DNA from: an uncultured Porphyromonadaceae bacterium
Lineage (GTDB): Bacteria > Bacteroidota > Bacteroidia > Bacteroidales > Muribaculaceae
Assembly (NCBI GenBank): GCA_947177595.1
Contig: CAMWUZ010000010.1
Coordinates: 1-19,036, forward strand
Length of the DNA: 19,036 bases
Direction of reading: 5' to 3'
The notes under the pieces are model-generated. The model was not told the DNA's origin, did no database searches, and saw nothing but the letters and a program-made list of their open reading frames with translations. Position 1 is the first letter of the stretch; each line of letters starts with the position of its first letter. Positions 15,391 to 19,036 of this stretch are shown here, in pieces. A program made the translations under genes and the position numbers.

Positions 15391-16049
15391 GTGTAAGGGA
15401 AATACAACTCCATGATGTGCTCCCTGCGGTATTTTGCGGAATGGAGTCGGAGGAACGGATAGCCGAATCGCAGGTCTGGCTACGTAATGTGAGGTTTGAG
15501 CGCGGATGCCGCACTCTTATATCCGCAGAGAGCGGCACCGGTAAATCATCGCTGCTGAGTTTTATATTCGGACGGCGGCGCGACTATATGGGCGAGATAT
15601 ATTTTGACGGCGGGAATGTGCGTGGTTTCACTTTAGACCGCTGGTGCAGCTTGCGCGGTCAGTCTCTCTCCCTCCTCCCTCAGGAGCTATGCCTCTTTCC
15701 GGAGCTTACCGCGTATGAGAATGTGGAGATAAAAAACCGGCTTACTTCGCACAGGAGCGAAGAGTGGATAAAAGAGGCGTTTGAAATGCTTGAAATAGGT
15801 GACAGGGCTGATGTGCCGGCGGGAAAAATGTCGGTTGGACAGCAGCAGAGGGTGGCGATAATCCGCGCTCTGTGCCAGCCGTTTGACTTTCTTCTCCTTG
15901 ACGAGCCGGTGAGTCATCTCGACAGCCGGAACAATTCCACCGTGGCAAAGCTCATAGAGAAAGCCGCTGCGGAGTGCGGCGCCGGAGTGATAGTCACCTC
16001 GGTAGGCAATCATCTTGACATGGACTATAAACAAGTTATCAGATTATGA
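15387..16049 (+). CDS. Divergent ABC transporter ATPase (LolD/MacB-type)
   Basis: A 220-aa ATP-binding subunit on the cytoplasmic face. In order it shows a Walker A AESGTGKSS (47-55), Q-loop Q99 in LLPQELCLFPELTAYENV, signature MSVGQQQR (148-155), Walker B FLLLDEP (168-174) and D-loop SHLD (176-179). It departs from the canon: Ala47 replaces the first Walker A glycine, Val150 replaces the second signature glycine, and Ser205 stands where the H-loop histidine normally follows VT. The catalytic glutamate E173 is kept. It is flanked by ATGA overlaps on both sides, with the lipoprotein before and the permease after. The size and context fit a LolD/MacB-type exporter or mechanotransmission complex, not an importer. 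Confidence 0.88.
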   Translation: MSVREIQLHDVLPAVFCGMESEERIAESQVWLRNVRFERGCRTLISAESGTGKSSLLSFIFGRRRDYMGEIYFDGGNVRGFTLDRWCSLRGQSLSLLPQELCLFPELTAYENVEIKNRLTSHRSEEWIKEAFEMLEIGDRADVPAGKMSVGQQQRVAIIRALCQPFDFLLLDEPVSHLDSRNNSTVAKLIEKAAAECGAGVIVTSVGNHLDMDYKQVIRL

Positions 16050-17239
16050 GCAAGGATATGGTTTGGCGGCTTTTGCGCAAGAATATCAGCGTGTGGCAGC
16101 TCGGAGGATATGCGGCGGCTACATTTACAGGGCTTGCCATTGTGCTCTGCGCGGTGCGCTTTTACTGTGACGTTCATTCCGGAAGTGAGGGCGATGACCC
16201 GTATGTGACAAAGGATTATTTGGTAATATCCAAGACCGTAAATACTCTCGGTACTCTAATGGGTGGCGACAATTCTTTCACGCCCGATGAAATAGCCGAA
16301 CTTGAAAGCTGCGGCTGGGTGAAAAGGGTAGGGGCATTCACCTCTTCCGATTTTAATGTGAGCGCGTCGCTTGATATGGGGGGTAGAGGGATGTCAACAT
16401 CATTATTCCTCGAATCGGTGCCTACCGACTTTTTTGATGTTGTGCCATCGGGTTGGCGGTTTGATCCTTTGAAGGACAGCACTGTGCCTATTGTGCTCAA
16501 TAAGGATTATCTCACGCTTTACAATTATGGCTACGCGGCATCGGCAGGATTGCCGAAAATCAGCGAGAGCGTTGTGGGCATGGTACCGGTAAAGCTGTCG
16601 CTCAGCGGCAACGGCAGGCAGATGTGGCTTAAAGGCAGAGTGGTCGGATTCTCCTCACGCCTTAACACCATAGCTGTGCCTGACGAGTTTATGACTTGGG
16701 CAAACAGCGAATTCGGAGAGTCAGGCACTCAGAATCCCTCAAGGCTGATAATAGAGACCGTAAATCCGGGTAGTCCGGAGGTGAAGAACTTTCTTGACAG
16801 CCACGGCTATGAAGCCGCGGGCGACAAAGCTGCGAGTGGCAGAGCGGCATACTTTCTCTCTGTGGCAACCGGAGTGGTTGGAGCTATCGGTGTGGTGATC
16901 TGTCTTCTTGCTTTCGGCATTCTGATGCTGAGTATCTGGCTGCTGCTCCAGAAAAACCGCGAGAAGCTCCACGATCTCATGCTCATGGGCTATAGTCCCG
17001 GTGCGGTAGGACGATATTACTACATTATAATAGGAGCGGTGAACGGGTGTGTGCTCATCGGTGCGATAATAGTGATGCTTACGGCATCCGCGCTTTGGAG
17101 AGCCCCCCTTGAAGCCATAGGAGTGGACGGCGCATCCGCACTACCGGCTATTCTGACAGGAATAGCTGTTATGGTGCTGATTACAGCCATAAACTTCCTT
17201 GCTATCCGCCGCAAAGTGCGCACCGCCTTCCCGGGATAA
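16046..17239 (+). CDS. FtsX/MacB-like ABC permease
   Basis: A 397-aa inner-membrane protein with the MacB/LolCE/FtsX topology: one TM near the N-terminus (about 18-38), a large periplasmic region (about 40-265), then three TM segments (about 268-300, 320-350, 365-388). The N-terminal MSKDMVWRLLRKNIS and the loop after TM2 (QKNREKLHDLMLMGYSPGAVGRYY) are typical of FtsX-like permeases and would contact the ATPase. It starts inside the ATPase stop (ATGA). Only one permease gene is present, so a homodimer is likely. Substrate unknown; no TolC or periplasmic adaptor gene lies nearby. Confidence 0.85.
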   Translation: MSKDMVWRLLRKNISVWQLGGYAAATFTGLAIVLCAVRFYCDVHSGSEGDDPYVTKDYLVISKTVNTLGTLMGGDNSFTPDEIAELESCGWVKRVGAFTSSDFNVSASLDMGGRGMSTSLFLESVPTDFFDVVPSGWRFDPLKDSTVPIVLNKDYLTLYNYGYAASAGLPKISESVVGMVPVKLSLSGNGRQMWLKGRVVGFSSRLNTIAVPDEFMTWANSEFGESGTQNPSRLIIETVNPGSPEVKNFLDSHGYEAAGDKAASGRAAYFLSVATGVVGAIGVVICLLAFGILMLSIWLLLQKNREKLHDLMLMGYSPGAVGRYYYIIIGAVNGCVLIGAIIVMLTASALWRAPLEAIGVDGASALPAILTGIAVMVLITAINFLAIRRKVRTAFPG

Positions 17240-17353
17240 TTTCCCCGGAAATGAGTGTGGACATTACGTGGTATGTCCGTCTCAGGATAAGTCCTTAGAG
17301 TCCTTAAGGTTCCTAAAGTCTTAAATACCCTTAATGCCTTTATGGTCAGTAAA
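17240..17353. other. Intergenic segment between convergent genes, with small hairpin
   Basis: This stretch precedes the terminator at 17354-17396. GGACAT (17259-17264) and ATGTCC (17273-17278) form a small hairpin, and CCGGG/CCCGG pair just across the permease stop. A degenerate 9-bp repeat occupies 17290-17334. No gene or promoter box was seen. Confidence 0.5.
17290..17334. repeat. Degenerate 9-bp tandem repeat, five units
   Basis: The units are AGTCCTTAG, AGTCCTTAA, GGTTCCTAA, AGTCTTAAA and TACCCTTAA, head to tail without gaps. The repeat lies outside any gene, between convergent genes, just before the terminator. A sixth, weaker unit may follow (TGCCTTTAT). Confidence 0.6.
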
Positions 17354-17396
17354 AAATATAAGCGGGAAGGCGAAAATCGCCTCCCCGCTTATTTTA
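17354..17396. terminator. Bidirectional terminator between convergent genes
   Basis: A 14-bp stem (17360-17373 with 17377-17390) has one mismatch and a 3-nt loop, AAA. On plus it is followed by ATTTTAG; on minus by TATATTTTTTAC. It would end both the permease transcript and the minus-strand surface-protein transcript, whose stop lies 20 nt away. Confidence 0.8.
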
Positions 17397-17410
17397 GTAT
17401 GCATTGTATC

Positions 17411-19036
17411 TTATTTCACAATTACTTTTATGGCTTTGGCGCCGGGAATGCGGACGATATAGATACCGGAGCTGAGACCTTTTGCGGATACTCTCCTTCC
17501 GTTGAGGTCAAACACCTCGCTCCCCTCCGGCGCGATGATGTTGCCACCCTCAACTCTCACCGCACTCTCTTCCTCAGCCTCAACTCCCTCTATGCCGGCA
17601 GGTTTTGCAGCCACGGTCACCGTGCAAGTAGCTTTGAACCCATTGGCGGTTGATGCGGTGATGGTTGCAGTGCCTACGCTCTTTGCAGTAACCAAGCCGT
17701 TTGCATTGACTGTGGCAACCGCCTCGTCAGAGCTGCTCCATGTCACGGTCTTGTCAGTGGCATCAGTAGGGGTTATTGTAGCGGTGAGCTGCAAAGTGTT
17801 GTTCTGTATGATTTCCGCTTCTTCCAAGTTGAGTGTCAGTCCTGCGGCATCAACAGTCGCAGCCACCACGGTCACCGTGCAAGTAGCTTTAAGACCGTTT
17901 TCAGTCGATGCAGTAATTGTTGCTTTACCCGGCTTAATGGCTGTCACCAAGCTGGTTGCATCTACAATAGCAACCGCCTCATCCGAGCTGCTCCATGTCA
18001 CGGTCTTGTCAGTTGCATCAGCAGGGGTTACGGTTGCGGTGAGCTGTAAAGTGTTGTTCTCTATGATTTCCGCTTCTTCCAAGTTGAGTGTCAGTCCAGC
18101 GGCATCCACAGTCGCAGCCACCACTGTTATTGCGCACGTAGCTTTAAGACCGTTTTCAGTTGATGCAGTAATTGTTGCTTTACCCTGCTTAATGGCTGTC
18201 ACCAAGCCGTTTGCATCAACAGTCGCAACCGCCTCATCCGAGCTGCTCCACACCACACTCTTGTCAGTGGTATCCTCTGGCTCAATAGTGGCAGTCAGTT
18301 GCACAATCTCATTCTCCATGACTTTTACGTCATATTTATTAAGATAAACACGTCTCACTGGTTGTACTACCGTGATATCGCATGTAGCAGTAAGACCATT
18401 TGAGGCTGTTGCTGTTATTACTGCTTGACCTCCTTTTAGTCCTCTCACTTCACCTCTGCCATTGTTACTAATAGAAACAATTTCGGAATCAGATGAACTC
18501 CAGGTTACAGTTTTATCAGGGATATTTACAATTACTGCTGTTAACCGACATATTTCACCAACAAGCATTGTCATTTTCTTGGGTGTAATCTCTATAACTT
18601 CTGAATTTTGATATTCTAAAGGATAGATGGGGCTGAAATTTTTAAATATATAAGATTCCTTATATGCGTTTACACTTTCTGCCGGAACATATAATGTCCT
18701 CCTTTCATTATTTCCATTTTTATAATATATTGTGGCTCCGTTGCCAGCATAGTACATAGGAGGAGAGGGTGGATTAATATTTAAAGAAACTACATCATTA
18801 AATCCGTCACAAAGGAATGCTCCTTCACCAATATTAGTTAATGAGCTTCCAAGAGTCAGGGTGCCGGTGAACCCGTCGCAGCCGCAAAAGGCATAAGATC
18901 CTATTTTCGTCACAGAATTTGGGATTGTCAGCTCACCGGTTAAGCCACTGCAATGATAGAATGCATCACTTTCAATAGTTGTCACAGAGTTTGGAATTGT
19001 CAGATCACCGGTGAAGCCACTGCAATAGGCGAATGC
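17411..19036 (-). CDS. Secreted LRR/Big_2 surface protein with T9SS sorting domain (5' end outside window)
   Basis: The frame is open to the window edge, so 541 C-terminal residues are visible and the true start lies beyond 19036; the GTG at 18985 is internal. In order: BspA-type leucine-rich repeats of about 23 residues (LTIPNSVTKIGSYAF type), a linker region (about 60-125 from the GTG), four Big_2 Ig-like domains (about 130-207, 212-290, 291-375, 376-460) each with a WSSSD core, and a C-terminal T9SS type A sorting domain (about 461-524), with VFDLNGRRVSAKGLSSGIYIV. It is likely exported by the T9SS and anchored or released at the surface. BspA-like repeats often bind host or matrix proteins. 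Domains 3 and 4 are near-identical tandem copies. Confidence 0.9.
   Translation of the reverse strand, partial: AFAYCSGFTGDLTIPNSVTTIESDAFYHCSGLTGELTIPNSVTKIGSYAFCGCDGFTGTLTLGSSLTNIGEGAFLCDGFNDVVSLNINPPSPPMYYAGNGATIYYKNGNNERRTLYVPAESVNAYKESYIFKNFSPIYPLEYQNSEVIEITPKKMTMLVGEICRLTAVIVNIPDKTVTWSSSDSEIVSISNNGRGEVRGLKGGQAVITATASNGLTATCDITVVQPVRRVYLNKYDVKVMENEIVQLTATIEPEDTTDKSVVWSSSDEAVATVDANGLVTAIKQGKATITASTENGLKATCAITVVAATVDAAGLTLNLEEAEIIENNTLQLTATVTPADATDKTVTWSSSDEAVAIVDATSLVTAIKPGKATITASTENGLKATCTVTVVAATVDAAGLTLNLEEAEIIQNNTLQLTATITPTDATDKTVTWSSSDEAVATVNANGLVTAKSVGTATITASTANGFKATCTVTVAAKPAGIEGVEAEEESAVRVEGGNIIAPEGSEVFDLNGRRVSAKGLSSGIYIVRIPGAKAIKVIVK
17606..18115 (-). repeat. Two near-identical 255-bp tandem repeats encoding Big_2 domains
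   Basis: The copies are 18115-17861 and 17860-17606 (85 codons each). Conserved landmarks, such as the CTTCCAAGTT segment at 17821 and 18076, lie exactly 255 bp apart. A third, more diverged copy precedes them (18352-18116). DNA similarity exceeds what domain conservation needs, pointing to recent duplication or recombination. Confidence 0.85.

Noticed and set aside
17290..17334. CRISPR-like array
   Set aside because: Units are 9 bp, degenerate and without spacers; no cas genes nearby.
17502..18347. 281-aa plus-strand ORF opposite the Big_2 domains
   Set aside because: It is a low-complexity Ala/Val/Ser mirror of the 255-bp repeats; the minus-strand frame has clear domains and a sorting signal.

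Overview
The window looks like chromosomal DNA from a Bacteroidales bacterium, quite possibly Muribaculaceae or a close relative. The signs are TAnnTTTG-type promoter boxes, few Shine-Dalgarno sequences, T9SS components (PorX, PorW and a cargo with a type A C-terminal sorting domain), a BF3164-like propeller lipoprotein and a DUF4836-like lipoprotein. The family-level placement is an inference. I see no insertion sequences, phage genes, CRISPR array or rRNA.

Layout. (1) 1-80: 3' end of a tRNA-Leu and its terminator. (2) 182-2561, plus strand: tsaC (t6A tRNA modification) and a CLC-family chloride channel or transporter with CBS domains. (3) 2564-12222, minus strand: eight closely packed genes, read from 12222 downwards: PLP aminotransferase, propeller lipoprotein, aroA, a small membrane-anchored CCxxHxxC protein, a metal ABC permease, porW, porX, tsaE. 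Neighbours overlap by 4-8 bp or lie 2-22 bp apart, so this is probably one operon driven from a TATCTTTG box at 12252-12259. It mixes amino-acid biosynthesis, metal transport, t6A synthesis and two T9SS components. (4) 12223-12532: divergent intergenic region. (5) 12533-13980, plus strand: a signal-less CPHC thioredoxin, a membrane protein joining a degenerate C39-peptidase-like domain to a VKOR domain, and a 43-residue peptide too small for usual gene calling. (6) 13993-14029: a hairpin followed at once by a promoter-like box. (7) 14053-17239, plus strand: a DUF4836-like lipoprotein, a divergent ABC ATPase and a four-TM FtsX/MacB-type permease, joined by ATGA overlaps. (8) 17240-17410: intergenic DNA with a 9-bp degenerate repeat and a bidirectional terminator. 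(9) 17411-19036, minus strand, running off the window: a large surface or secreted protein with BspA-type leucine-rich repeats, four Big_2 Ig-like domains and a T9SS sorting domain.

The least ordinary stretch is 12533-17239. Charge distribution in the C39-like/VKOR protein suggests that its redox cysteines face the cytoplasm. That would fit its translationally linked thioredoxin, which has no signal peptide. The following peptide carries a leader-like LSxxDMNxI motif, and the degenerate C39 domain could bind a leader without cutting it. Directly downstream is a lipoprotein/ABC module whose ATPase lacks several canonical residues. Whether these form one system is a hypothesis; the gene order, overlaps and motifs are visible directly.
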